Positions 17,850 to 28,100 of a stretch of DNA of 64,000 bases are shown piece by piece; within the stretch, counting starts at the first letter, position 1, and each line of letters begins with the position of its first letter. Below the pieces are notes generated by a model. That model saw nothing but the letters and a program-made list of their open reading frames with translations, did no database searches and was not told the DNA's origin. The stretch comes from Chitinophagales bacterium (GTDB lineage Bacteria > Bacteroidota > Bacteroidia > Chitinophagales > Saprospiraceae), in NCBI GenBank assembly GCA_022360175.1, contig JAKSDI010000097.1:1-64000 (forward strand). The letters are read 5' to 3'. A program made the position numbers and the translations under genes.

Positions 17850-19808
17850 ATGAAACAACTGATGGGATTGATATATCTTTTGGGATTATTACTAAGTATA
17901 CATTTGTTAGGTTTCACTTCCCAAAATCCTTATACCGCGGCTGAAGCACTAAGAGTCGCCAACAAACAATTTCAAAATCAATTAATTAGCTTAGAGGAAG
18001 CTATAGATCATTATTATCATACTGCCGAGCTATTCAATGATAGTAAAGCAACCATAGATGATTTAAGAGCAGCTCATTTACAAGCTCGTCTTACATTTAA
18101 AGGTGCAGAGTTTTTACTGGAGTACAATGATCGCCAGTCCGTAAAAAAATATCTCAATGGGCCCCCATTACCAAGTGTTGAGCCTAAAGTACCTGAAATA
18201 CGAGTAATTGAAGCTGTAGGTTTACAAGTGCTTGATGAATTAGTATTTGGAAATACTCCTAAAGAAGAGCGTGCTAAGATTCTTGACCTGGTACAACAAT
18301 TAAAGCATGAGTATGCTGAAGTAAAAAAATATCAATACAGTCAACCTCTTCAGCATCGGTTCATATTTGAGAGTGCCCGTCTTGAGCTTAATCGCATATT
18401 TACCCTAGGCCTTACAGGTTTTGATACTCCAGGATCTGTCAATGCGATCTATGAGGCACAAGTTTCTTTTAAGGCTATTGCGAATGCTATCAGAGCTTAT
18501 CTTCCTTTGATAGAAGAAAAAGACAAAGCTTTGGCCAAACAAGTAGATCAACTATTCAATACTGGCACTCATTACCTTGACAAGCATATTGATTTTGAGA
18601 CTTTCAACAGGCTAGAATTCCTAAAACTGGTTATCAATCCCCTATTCGCCCAACTTTTGCACGCTCAAAAGGCACTGGAAATAGAAATAGAGAATACACT
18701 GGAAACCAGGCCTATGGCCATTAATCTAATGGCAGAAAATCTGTTTTCTGAAGACTTGTTGGATGTTCAGTACTTTTCTAATGTTGGAGATACCCCCAAC
18801 TTCAAAAAGCGTGCTGATTTGGGCAAATTGTTATTTTTTGACCCCATTCTTTCTTCTACTAATACCAGATCCTGTTCTTCTTGCCATCATCCAGACAAAG
18901 CTTTTACAGATGGCATGGACAGAAGCATTGCGATTGATGGCGAGAGTAAAATAAAACGAAATGCACCATCTCTTATTAATGCTGTTTATGCAGAGCACTA
19001 TTTTTATGATCTTAGAGAACCACAACTAGAGCGTCAGATAAAACATGTAGTTCGCGATTCTAAAGAATTTAATACTGATTTTCTGGAAATCATTGAGAAG
19101 CTTCAGCACAGTGAGACTTATCGCAAGCTATTTGCAGAAGCATATCCAGAATATCCTCAATACCAACTATCAAAGTGGTCTGTCTCTAATGCTCTAGCAT
19201 GTTACATTATAGAATTGCGTTCATTTGATAGTCCTGTAGATCAATACATCCGCAATGAAATAGAAGAAATTCCTTTATCTGTAGAAAGAGGTTTTAATCT
19301 TTTTATGGGTAAAGCGAGTTGTGGTACTTGTCATTTTGCGCCTACATTTAGCGGTACGGTGCCTCCTTACTACCTGGAGAATGAAACCGAAGTATTAGGT
19401 GTTCCTGCTACAACAGATACACTAAATCTTAGCCTGGACACTGATCAAGGCCGCTACACCAGTGGTAAACCAGAAGATGAGGCACCTTTTTATCGCCATT
19501 CGTTCAAAACGGTTAGCGTACGTAATACAGCACTAACCGCGCCCTATATGCACAACGGGGTTTACAATTCACTGGAAGAAGTCTTAGATTTCTACAATAA
19601 AGGAGGAGGAGCTGGTATGGGAATCGAGGTACCTTACCAAACTTTACCTGATACTCCACTTGATCTAAGTGAAAGTGAAATCAGTGATCTCATCAGTTTT
19701 ATGGAAGCACTCACTGATACTACAGGTATGACTAGCGTCCCTAGAAAACTACCAGATTTTGAAGGAAAACCAGAATGGAATAACCGGACAGTGGGGGGAG
19801 ATTATTAA
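17850..19808 (+). CDS. Di-haem cytochrome c peroxidase (MauG/CcpA family) with long N-terminal domain
   Basis: The start was set at 17850 because the protein then opens with a signal peptide (MKQLMGLIYLLGLLLSIHLLG). An earlier in-frame ATG at 17736 lies inside the inverted-repeat element. The result is 652 residues. Residues ~25-300 form an all-helical domain typical of Bacteroidota members. The catalytic part has two c-type haem sites, CSSCH at 342-346 and CGTCH at 491-495, plus the family segments RSCSSCHHPDKAFTDG and YMHNGVYNSLEEVLDFYNKGG. Members reduce peroxide or oxidise protein substrates in the periplasm. It follows the PhoX-like gene but has its own upstream region. Confidence 0.92.
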   Translation: MKQLMGLIYLLGLLLSIHLLGFTSQNPYTAAEALRVANKQFQNQLISLEEAIDHYYHTAELFNDSKATIDDLRAAHLQARLTFKGAEFLLEYNDRQSVKKYLNGPPLPSVEPKVPEIRVIEAVGLQVLDELVFGNTPKEERAKILDLVQQLKHEYAEVKKYQYSQPLQHRFIFESARLELNRIFTLGLTGFDTPGSVNAIYEAQVSFKAIANAIRAYLPLIEEKDKALAKQVDQLFNTGTHYLDKHIDFETFNRLEFLKLVINPLFAQLLHAQKALEIEIENTLETRPMAINLMAENLFSEDLLDVQYFSNVGDTPNFKKRADLGKLLFFDPILSSTNTRSCSSCHHPDKAFTDGMDRSIAIDGESKIKRNAPSLINAVYAEHYFYDLREPQLERQIKHVVRDSKEFNTDFLEIIEKLQHSETYRKLFAEAYPEYPQYQLSKWSVSNALACYIIELRSFDSPVDQYIRNEIEEIPLSVERGFNLFMGKASCGTCHFAPTFSGTVPPYYLENETEVLGVPATTDTLNLSLDTDQGRYTSGKPEDEAPFYRHSFKTVSVRNTALTAPYMHNGVYNSLEEVLDFYNKGGGAGMGIEVPYQTLPDTPLDLSESEISDLISFMEALTDTTGMTSVPRKLPDFEGKPEWNNRTVGGDY

Positions 19809-19809
19809 T

Positions 19810-20217
19810 TTACTTCCCTCCCATTTCCAATACCTTATTGTATTCTGCACTTGTAAGTGGCATTACAGATAATCGCCCAATGCGAACCAGGGGCATTTCT
19901 TTCAAGCTAGGTTCTTCTTTGATTGCTTTGAGAGCAACTGGATTGGGCAATAGTTCCAGGGCTTTGAGGTCTACAGCACTCCAATCCCCTTTTTCGGCGG
20001 TAGGATCGGGATAAGCGTCACGAACCACTTCGCATATCCCCACGACCTCCAGCCCCTGGCGACTGTGATAAAAGAGTACCTTGTCACCTATCTGCATCCC
20101 GCGTAGATGTTTTCTGGCAGCATAATTACGTACGCCATCCCACATCCCTACACCTTCATCCTGTAAATCCTGAAAGCTATATTCCTTTGGTTCAGATTTA
20201 ACAAGCCAGTAGTTCAT
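19810..20217 (-). CDS. EVE domain protein
   Basis: This 135-residue protein is a single EVE domain: MNYWLVKSEPKEYSFQDL at the start, WDGVRNYAARKHLRGMQIGD, KVLFYHSRQGLEVVGICEVV, and a C-terminal LVRIGRLSVMPLTSAEY. The fold is PUA-like and related proteins bind modified nucleobases, so a nucleic-acid-modification or stress role is inferred. It converges with the peroxidase gene (one base between stops) and lies downstream of the DUF1015 gene on the same strand, 63 bases apart. Confidence 0.93.
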   Translation of the reverse strand: MNYWLVKSEPKEYSFQDLQDEGVGMWDGVRNYAARKHLRGMQIGDKVLFYHSRQGLEVVGICEVVRDAYPDPTAEKGDWSAVDLKALELLPNPVALKAIKEEPSLKEMPLVRIGRLSVMPLTSAEYNKVLEMGGK

Positions 20218-20280
20218 CGTATATTAATTTTGTTGAAGTTGTTTAATAACTTATCTCACAAAACATTTACCAAAGAAGCT

Positions 20281-21396
20281 TTATTTCTCAAACTCCTGTA
20301 CTATCAAGCCATTCTTCATGCGCGGTTCAAACCAGGTAGACTTAGGAGGTAGTACTTTATCTGCATCTGCTAGTTTTAGTACCTCTTCCATTTGGGTAGG
20401 ATAGAGACAAAAAGCCACCGTTTCATCTGATTTTCGAGCATGTTTTGCTACTCCTTTTAGCCCTTTAGGGCCTTCTACATACTTGATCCGCAGGTCCGTT
20501 CGAACATCCTCTATTCCCAATAATCCTTTCAGCACCTTATCATCTAATATTGCTGCATCTAATGTAGCTGCTTCGTCAGCATATTCCAACAAAACGCTTT
20601 CTTTCCAGCGTAAGCGGTACCACTCCCTTGCGATAAGCATTGTCACTTCATGCTTACATCGAGGTTTTTCTGCTCCCTCTAATATATCAATTTCAGCAAA
20701 CTTGGACAGCCTGGCCATGAAATTGACAGGGCTAAGATCACCAAATCCCGTTATGACCCGATTAAATGCCTGAATTTCGATTTCAGATGTAGGAAAATAA
20801 GCACATAGCAATAAATGATAATCACCAACTAATTTCCCTTCTAAATGTCGATGATACATCATTGCTGTAGTGGATGTCCTATGATGGCCATCAGCAATAT
20901 AAGTATAGGGCACATGAAGTTCAAAGAGTTCCTGAATCTGAACAATTGCATCTTTATCACTTACTTCCCATAACTTGTGATGCGCTTTTTCCGACTCGAA
21001 ATACACATCCAGAATGGGTGTTTTTTTTCGAGGATACCTTTCAAGAAAATCTTTTATAGAAGGTACTTCAGGATATGTCAACAGCACCGGTTTTACTGCG
21101 GCCTTACGGCGAAGCATAAGCTGCATTTGCTTCTGCTCTTTTGCAGCTAAGGTGTGTTCGTGTTTTCGAATATTTCCTTCTAAAAAGTCCTGAATTTCAG
21201 AACAAGCAATAAGTCCATGATGAGTACGCCCTTTTTTTTCGATCTGATATATATAGAGCGCTTCTCTATCGGCAGCTTTAAAAAAACCACTCACATGGTA
21301 ATCATTATATTCTTCTTTAATCGCATTAAAGAAAGAATCAATCGCTGTAATGTAATCCAGGCGGGGAATAACCGCCCGAAATGGTTTAATGTGCAT
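20281..21396 (-). CDS. DUF1015 family protein
   Basis: This 371-residue cytosolic protein matches DUF1015: an N-terminal IKPFRAVIPRLDYITAI segment, the conserved IADGHHRTSTTAMMYHRHL motif around residue 165, and a C-terminal MPPKSTWFEP-like ending (LPPKSTWFEPRMKNGLIVQEF). The family is widespread, and a link to serine metabolism has been suggested for it elsewhere; no serA/serC neighbour is visible here to support that. It precedes the EVE gene on the same strand. A strong terminator-like hairpin lies in its upstream region. Confidence 0.88.
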   Translation of the reverse strand: MHIKPFRAVIPRLDYITAIDSFFNAIKEEYNDYHVSGFFKAADREALYIYQIEKKGRTHHGLIACSEIQDFLEGNIRKHEHTLAAKEQKQMQLMLRRKAAVKPVLLTYPEVPSIKDFLERYPRKKTPILDVYFESEKAHHKLWEVSDKDAIVQIQELFELHVPYTYIADGHHRTSTTAMMYHRHLEGKLVGDYHLLLCAYFPTSEIEIQAFNRVITGFGDLSPVNFMARLSKFAEIDILEGAEKPRCKHEVTMLIAREWYRLRWKESVLLEYADEAATLDAAILDDKVLKGLLGIEDVRTDLRIKYVEGPKGLKGVAKHARKSDETVAFCLYPTQMEEVLKLADADKVLPPKSTWFEPRMKNGLIVQEFEK

Positions 21397-21445
21397 TTGG
21401 CAATATCTGGCTGATTTAGGGCGGAAGTTAGAAAAACACTGAGAA

Positions 21446-21484
21446 TAAAAAAAAAGAAAGTGTAGCAGAAAACTCCGCTACACT
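21446..21484 (-). terminator. Strong intrinsic terminator upstream of the DUF1015 gene
   Basis: On the minus strand AGTGTAGC, a 10-base loop and GCTACACT form a perfect 8-bp stem followed by TTTCTTTTTTTTTATTC. It ends about 50 bases before the DUF1015 start codon, and no coding gene lies upstream on that strand. It therefore either ends an unseen short RNA or attenuates the gene. Confidence 0.75.
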
Positions 21485-21798
21485 CCTAAAAAACTAAACC
21501 CCAGTTATAATTCTTTGATATAATTAGCGTGCATTTAAGCACCTTATCGTCGATATTTATACTGTATTTGCGATAAATACAGATCAAAAACGAAGCATAT
21601 TTCTCATTATTATGGTCGAAGTGTTAAAATTTTAATTTTTTTTCTGCAAGAGAATAAAAAATCACGCTCTTTCTATTCACACATCAAAAAGCTCAATTCA
21701 ACCTTCATTTTATCTAATCCATGTATTTCTGTTTTTCCGTATGTAAAATAGGTAACATCTTTATAAAAAAAGGGATTAAATTATAAAACCCTTAAATC
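21485..21798. other. AT-rich intergenic region with hairpins
   Basis: The region lies between divergent genes. On the minus strand it contains a perfect 8-bp hairpin, CTGTATTT/AAATACAG (about 21560-21580), and a small GTGC/GCAC hairpin, both upstream of the terminator at 21446-21484. No open frame of note is present. A short minus-strand RNA is possible. Confidence 0.35.
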
Positions 21799-22092
21799 AT
21801 GAAAACATTAAAAATAAACGTAGAACTTTCTCAACTTGCCATGGAATTTGCTGGTGGTATCAGTTCTCCTGTAGAAATGGTACAATACATACGACAAAAG
21901 CTAAATGGTCAAATCCAGCAATTAGGTAATTTCATCAATTATCAAATTAGCGAACAGCGCACTATAGGACAAGATCTCAATTTAGAAAGCTATGATCTCC
22001 GCTATGAAAACAAAGTACTCCGCTTCCGATTTGCCCAATTCCAGCCAAGGGGCACCTGGGAAATGCAGGGGTTTCAATGGGTGAGCAAATGA
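21799..22092 (+). CDS. Small cytosolic protein of unknown function
   Basis: This 97-residue protein starts MKTLKINVELSQLAMEFAGG and has no signal peptide or membrane segment. It has a predicted helical N-terminal half (VEMVQYIRQKLNGQIQQL) and an aromatic, beta-like C-terminal half (VLRFRFAQFQPRGTWEMQGFQWVSK). A region with no other good frame precedes it and a heptamer array follows. I do not recognise a family. Normal codon use supports it being real. Confidence 0.65.
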   Translation: MKTLKINVELSQLAMEFAGGISSPVEMVQYIRQKLNGQIQQLGNFINYQISEQRTIGQDLNLESYDLRYENKVLRFRFAQFQPRGTWEMQGFQWVSK

Positions 22093-22146
22093 TGTGGTGA
22101 TGTCCCAACTACGCTTATCAGCTCCGTCGGGCGAAGGGCGAAGGGT

Positions 22147-22209
22147 GATTGGTGATTGGTGATTGGTGATTGGTGATTGGTGATTGGTGATTGGTGATTG
22201 GTGATTGGT
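22147..22209. repeat. Heptamer array GATTGGT x9
   Basis: There are nine perfect tandem GATTGGT units. The preceding 22091-22146 stretch (GATGTCCCAACTACGCTTATCAGCTCC...) is about 80 percent like the lead-in of the 5.3 kb array. It occupies much of the 325-base gap before the hexosaminidase gene; the remainder shows no other element. Confidence 0.95.
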
Positions 22210-22417
22210 GAAAAGTAATATCCTGGCTTTGCTTTTCAGTTACATTGGACAAAGGAAAACGGAGGAAGATTAATAATGTTTGAATTGCCAAATGAACATG
22301 AGCGAGTTCTGGTTTGCCCATCATTTACTTTTTTTCTAGTTTAGCATCTCTTAGAGCTTGAAAACCAAGCAACTTGATCCATTTCGGAACAGGTCAATAT
22401 GAACAAGACGAAAGACA

Positions 22418-24031
22418 ATGATGCAGAAAAAAAGTTTTCCTATTGCTCCCTTAGTTACAATGATTGCCATCCTGTTAATTTACACTTCCTGCAATATGGA
22501 AGAACCAACCCCCATGGATTTAGCGGCAGCTAGCCTCATTCCCAAGCCTGATTCACTAACAGCCACGGGAAGTTCTTTTGAGCTAACAGCAGATGCAATC
22601 ATATACGTTCAAGAAGGATCCGAGGAGTTATTAAAAATAGGGCAATACATTGCCAATCGGCTTAGGCCTGCAACTGGTTTTCCTTTAGAAGTGCTCCCAT
22701 CTGAAAAGATACCAGCAAGTGGTAATATTTACTTGTCTCTTTCTAATGAAATTGAAGAAGCGGAAGAAGAAGCTTACGAACTTAGCATTACTGAAAAAGG
22801 AATTAAGCTTACAGCTACACAAGTAGTTGGCCTTTTTCGAGGCATACAAACAATTTGTCAATTATTTCCTGGCCGTATTGAAGAAAATACTCTTCAAGCT
22901 GGTCCCTGGAAAATTGCTACCGGCACCATCCTTGATCATCCAGATTATGCTTACCGCAGTGCCATGTTAGATGTATCTCGTCATTTTTTTCCTGTTGAGG
23001 ATGTAAAACGCTTTATCGATTTACTCGCATATTATAAGATGAATTATCTGCACTTGCATCTTTCTGATGATCAAGGTTGGCGTATTGAAATCAAATCATG
23101 GCCGAATCTAACTACTCATGGTGGTAGTACAGAAGTAGGTGGAGGAAAAGGCGGATTTTATACACAAGAAGAGTATGCTGAGATTGTTCAGTATGCACAA
23201 GATCGCTTTATCAATATTGTACCAGAAATTGACATGCCTGGCCATACCAATGCAGCGCTTGCTTCCTATCCAGAGCTAAACTGTAATGGTAAAACACCTG
23301 AATTATACACTGGTACTAAAGTAGGTTTCAGTACCCTATGTACAGATAAAGAGATCGTTTATCAATTTGTAGATGATGTAATCCGGGAGCTTGCAGCTCT
23401 AACCCCAGGCCCTTATATACATATTGGAGGTGACGAATCACATGTAACTGCTAAAGATGATTATATCCAATTCATTAATAGGGTGCAAAATATCGTCCAT
23501 GCTCATGGCAAACTTGTAATGGGCTGGGATGAAGTCGCAGAGGCCTCTTTAGAGTCTAGTTCTATTGCTCATTACTGGGCTGTTGCCGATAATGCTCAAA
23601 AAGCCGTACAGCAAGGTGCAAAGGTATTGATGTCTCCTGCTCATAAAGCTTATATGGACATGCAATACGATAGCACCACCCACCTTGGATTACACTGGGC
23701 AGCATACATAGAAATAGATAGCGCTTATATATGGGATTTAGAATCTATGGTAGAAGGAATAGGAAAGGAAAACATTATAGGCATTGAAGCTCCGCTCTGG
23801 ACTGAAACCATTACCAATATGGATGAGCTTGAATATATGGTTTTCCCTCGTTTGCCAGGCTATGCTGAAATTGGCTGGACAGCTACTTCTGATAGAAACT
23901 GGGATGAATACAAAGTACGACTAGGTAAACAAAAGGATCGTTTTGAAGCAATGGGTATCAATTTTTATGAATCAAAGTTTGTTCCCTGGGTAAGCACAGA
24001 AAATGAGGTGATAGATAGTAAAAATAATTAA
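22418..24031 (+). CDS. Beta-N-acetylhexosaminidase, GH20 family, lipoprotein
   Basis: This 537-residue protein has a lipoprotein signal (LLIYTSC lipobox, Cys near residue 27). A GH20b-type N-terminal domain covers about 35-170, and the GH20 TIM barrel follows. The catalytic Asp-Glu pair is visible in HIGGDESH (Asp339-Glu340). Other GH20 marks are HFFPVEDVKRFIDLL, HLHLSDDQGWRIEIKSWP, PEIDMPGHTNAAL and EAPLWTET. It releases terminal N-acetylglucosamine or N-acetylgalactosamine from chitin- or glycan-derived oligosaccharides at the outer membrane or periplasm. The ATG three bases later is an equally possible start. Confidence 0.95.
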   Translation: MMQKKSFPIAPLVTMIAILLIYTSCNMEEPTPMDLAAASLIPKPDSLTATGSSFELTADAIIYVQEGSEELLKIGQYIANRLRPATGFPLEVLPSEKIPASGNIYLSLSNEIEEAEEEAYELSITEKGIKLTATQVVGLFRGIQTICQLFPGRIEENTLQAGPWKIATGTILDHPDYAYRSAMLDVSRHFFPVEDVKRFIDLLAYYKMNYLHLHLSDDQGWRIEIKSWPNLTTHGGSTEVGGGKGGFYTQEEYAEIVQYAQDRFINIVPEIDMPGHTNAALASYPELNCNGKTPELYTGTKVGFSTLCTDKEIVYQFVDDVIRELAALTPGPYIHIGGDESHVTAKDDYIQFINRVQNIVHAHGKLVMGWDEVAEASLESSSIAHYWAVADNAQKAVQQGAKVLMSPAHKAYMDMQYDSTTHLGLHWAAYIEIDSAYIWDLESMVEGIGKENIIGIEAPLWTETITNMDELEYMVFPRLPGYAEIGWTATSDRNWDEYKVRLGKQKDRFEAMGINFYESKFVPWVSTENEVIDSKNN

Positions 24032-24166
24032 AGTTTATCGTTCGGTAATTCACAAGCTATTCTCATATACGCAAAGCATGCATTTGGGAAGCTGGGGTCG
24101 TGCATTTGGAATTTTCATAATATTTTTTTGGTGTTAAACTTTATTAACCTAGAAATCCTCTTAATT

Positions 24167-25012
24167 ATGAAATCTCCAATTACTAGCAGAATGTCTTTGC
24201 TATTCCCTGCCCTTGCACTTCTAATGCTTTTTTCTATTTCGTGCGAGGATAATCCTTCATCTATTGCCATTCCAGAACCGGAAAAAATAGATTGTGAAGG
24301 CAATTATGATCACTACAAGTTGCAAACAGAAGATGCAGAGCAATACATGTCTTTATATAAAACCTACCTGAATAAAATTGCGATTGATAATTCTGCCCCT
24401 GGTATCCCGGCACTTGATATTCCTAAATTTTCAGGATTCAGGATTCCTAGCTGTGAAATCGAAACGATGGTTCGAAAGTTTGGGCCTGGACTAGAAGCAT
24501 GGGCATTCATTGGTATCAAAGAACAACTGCCTACACTTATTTTTAAGGTTAAAAACCCTAAAGACGAGGATAATAACTGGACTTTCTTTGATTTTGCTAA
24601 TCCCTGCCCACCAGCCTGTGGATTATTGCCATTTGATGGGGTAGATTGTTCTGGAAATTTTGATCATTATATGCTAACCCCCGAAAAAGCAGCGTCTTAC
24701 ATAGCTGATTATCAAAACTATCTTGAAAAGATTCAAATTGACGATTCTTCTCCTGGCACCCCTGCTCTCAATCTGCCAAAGGTAAAAGGCTTTCAAATAC
24801 CCAGTTGTGAGTTCGAAGCTATGGTCCGGGAAATGGGAGAAGGTATGAATGTATGGGCAAATATTGGTATAAAGGATGGCAATGCCAGTTTAATCTTCAA
24901 AGTGAGTTCCAATACAGGAATTATTGAAAGCAGAAATTCTGGGGATGAATTTGTTTATTTTGATTTTACGCAGCCTTGTCCTACTTTTTGTCCAGGTGGA
25001 AAAGATGAATAG
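24167..25012 (+). CDS. Lipoprotein with two tandem copies of an unnamed domain
   Basis: The chosen start (MKSPITSRMSLLFPALALLMLFSISCED) gives a good lipobox (FSISC). The mature part consists of two copies of about 120 residues. Each copy starts DCxGNxDHYxLxxExAxxY, continues with I(A/Q)ID(N/D)S(A/S)PGxPAL and IPSCExExMVRxxG, and ends FDFxxPCPxxC. The conserved cysteines suggest disulfides in each copy. I know no named family. It follows the GH20 gene on the same strand after 136 bases and may be an accessory glycan-binding or surface protein, which is inference. A terminator follows. Confidence 0.8.
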   Translation: MKSPITSRMSLLFPALALLMLFSISCEDNPSSIAIPEPEKIDCEGNYDHYKLQTEDAEQYMSLYKTYLNKIAIDNSAPGIPALDIPKFSGFRIPSCEIETMVRKFGPGLEAWAFIGIKEQLPTLIFKVKNPKDEDNNWTFFDFANPCPPACGLLPFDGVDCSGNFDHYMLTPEKAASYIADYQNYLEKIQIDDSSPGTPALNLPKVKGFQIPSCEFEAMVREMGEGMNVWANIGIKDGNASLIFKVSSNTGIIESRNSGDEFVYFDFTQPCPTFCPGGKDE

Positions 25013-25038
25013 TAGATAGCTCTATATTTGCCCATATT

Positions 25039-25076
25039 AGAGAGGGAATACTATTGCTAGTACTCCCTCTCTTTTT
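25039..25076. terminator. Bidirectional intrinsic terminator
   Basis: The stem AGAGAGGGA/TCCCTCTCT (9 bp) is extended by TACT/AGTA around a 6-base loop, then TTTTATTTTAAT. It lies between the convergent lipoprotein and TonB-receptor genes. Confidence 0.85.
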
Positions 25077-25105
25077 ATTTTAATACCTGTATCTACAGAT
25101 ACTCA

Positions 25106-28100
25106 CTAGAAAATGTAGCGAAGTCCAAGCTGTAGCTGCCAGCGAGACAACAAGCTGAAGTCATTTGTAAATGTATCAGTCAATGAGGTATCAAAGCTGT
25201 ATACAGGAGTGCCATCTTCAAGTACTGCTACACCTATAGGCTGGGTATTTGTAGGTAACTGTCTTACACCCCAGTCACTATTTATCAAGTTGCCAATGTT
25301 CAGCACATCTACACTTAGCTGAATGATGTTAGCATTAGGTAAGATATAGTCTTGTAGCAAACGAACATCCCAATTGCTATACCATGGGCTCAGGATATCA
25401 TATTTCTCAGCATAAGAACCACGATTAGCACTTAGATAGTCATCCTGCTCAATGAAATTGTTCAATGCGACGCGTTGTGCTCTTTGTGCTTCTGCATCTC
25501 CTTCGAATAGCATTTGTGATAACTCACCAGAAGTAGGAATGTAAATCAGGTCATTCAAGCCAGAGCCATCATTATTGATATCCCCTGAGTAAGTGTAAGT
25601 AAAGCGTCCTCCTTGTGCATATTGGAAGAATGCAGCGATGGTAGTTGCCCAGTTGCCACCATACTCAAATTTGCGGTGAGCAGAACCAACAAAACGATGG
25701 CGATTACCATATAAAGACGGTGTCAAACGAGCCTTATTTACGTGGCCGCTAGCTGGATTGCGTTCATAGGCATCACTTGAGATTTCTGCTTCAATAGAGC
25801 TCGCATCTTTTGCATCCAGGAAGTTATAACCAAGACTTGCAAACCATCCATTATCCCATTGACGGCGAATCTGGAAAGTAGCATTGAAGCTGTAACCAAT
25901 GTCTGTATTGGTGAATACATAAGCATTATTGCCACGATCAGCAGCTGTATATACAGGCCGTAAATCAACTCCTTCTAAATTACCAGTAGGAGGTTTTAAT
26001 CCATAATTACGTACCATCATACCATTGATATCCTCTGTATATATCAAATCAGCAGAGAAGTTCCATCCTTTGCCCAAAACCTGATCCAGGCCTAAGTTTG
26101 ATCTCCATACCTGTGGAAATTTAAAGTCTGGATGTGTTACCGTGTAAAACCAGAAATTAGGATTTGCTACCTGGTTGCCTACCCATACGAATGGGAATCG
26201 CCCGGTGAATAAGCCAGAGCCACCTCTTAAAATAGTGGTCTGATCTCCTTTAATATCATAGTTAAAACCAACTCGTGGAGAGATAAGTGGTGTTTCTTCT
26301 GGTAATACGGTATGATCAAAGGTAATCTCATTACCATCTTCATCGTGATAAACGATACTCGGATCATAACAGCAGTTGCGGTCAATATTTTCCTGAATTT
26401 TGGTCGGAGTATCAAAGTACAATGGCATATCCATACGCAAGCCTACTGTCAATTTGAAACGATCTGTCAGATCTATTTCATCCTGTAAGTAAACTGCAAA
26501 TTGACCTACATTTGTCTCGGCAAGTGCCCAACCAGTATCCTGATACCCTTCGCCACTGCCACTCAGTGTTTTAAAAGTTTCATCAGCACCAGAAACTAAA
26601 GGATCCAAGACTCCTGCATTCAGGCTATCCAAAAACGTTTGTACACTGCCTGCTCCGGGAATACCTCCAAAAGCACCAGCATAAGCTCCCAGATTGAAGC
26701 TATTGTCGAATTCAAAACGCTCTAAACTAGCACCTATCGTCAATGTGTGCTTTTTCAGAAAGATATTCAGGTTGTTTGTTACCTGATATACATCCTGATC
26801 CAGATTGTTATTGATAGAGAACGGTTCATGGCCCGCAACAATATAGTTCGTTCCACTCTCCTGGATAATAATCGAAGGGAATGGAGTACTGAAAGGATCA
26901 CGAGAATCACGGAATGCAGTATATCCCACCTGCAATTTATTAGATACTTTATCACCAAACATTACGCGATGTTCTACAATTCCTGAATGAATAACGTTAT
27001 TGATTTGGTAACCTGCGTTTCTAAATTGTAAAGTAGTTGCATCAGGGCCTCTTCTACCCAAAGCAAGTGGGTGAGCAGGCTTTTCTTTACTAGCATCCAG
27101 GAAGTTGTAAGTGGCTGTTAAGGTCTGGTTTTGTCCAATATTCCAATCTAACTTAACGATACCTTTTAGGTTTTCCTGAGCGAATAGGAAGTTTTCATAA
27201 GGGCCAGTTTCGTAGCCATACCGATCAAAAAGTGCGGTAGAAATTGCATCTAAATCAGCAGCATCTACACGAGATACCTGCTCACCTGTCAAACCGGGGC
27301 GACGTGCCAGGAAATTAGAACCAAGATCTTCCCTACGTTCGATTTCTGCATTGGCAAAGAAGAACAGTTTGTTTTTAATGATTGGCCCGCCAATACTAAA
27401 ACCAGCTTGTACTTGATTCAGGTCTGGTACGAAAATATCTTCGCCTTCAACTTTTGATCCCGTCATATCCTGATTACGGTAAAATCCAAATACGGTACCA
27501 CTAAATTTATTAGTACCACTCTTGGTCACAGCATTCACTGCTGCACCTGTAAAACCAGCCTGTGTTACATCATAAGGAGCCAGGTTTACCTGAATTTGAT
27601 CTATTGCATCCAAAGAAATAGGCTGTGCGTCTGTCTGTCCACCAGGAGTTGCAGCATCCAGTCCAAATGGATTATTAAAAATAGAGCCATCCAGGCTAAA
27701 ATTGTTAAACTGATCATTGCGCCCCCCAAAACTATTCCCATCAGAAGCTGGATTCAAACGGGTATAATCTGAAGCAGAACGGCTAATGGTAGGAAGACGA
27801 CGCAATTCCGTATCACCTACGAAAGTAGCCGCACCTGTTCGATCCTTATTGATATTGGGATCATCAACCGCTATTACAACGATCTCCTCCAATTCAACAC
27901 CAGAGATAAGCGTAAATCCCAGATTGGCCGTTTGACCAAGCGACAGATAAATCCCATCTTCTGTTTGTTCTGTATAACCGATAAAAGAAGCAGTAATTGT
28001 GTAAGGACCACCAACTCTTAGATTGGGCAAGGTAAAACGCCCATCCTCATTAGTCGTGATCCCATACTGAGCTCCTGAGGGATTGTGAACTGCGACAACG

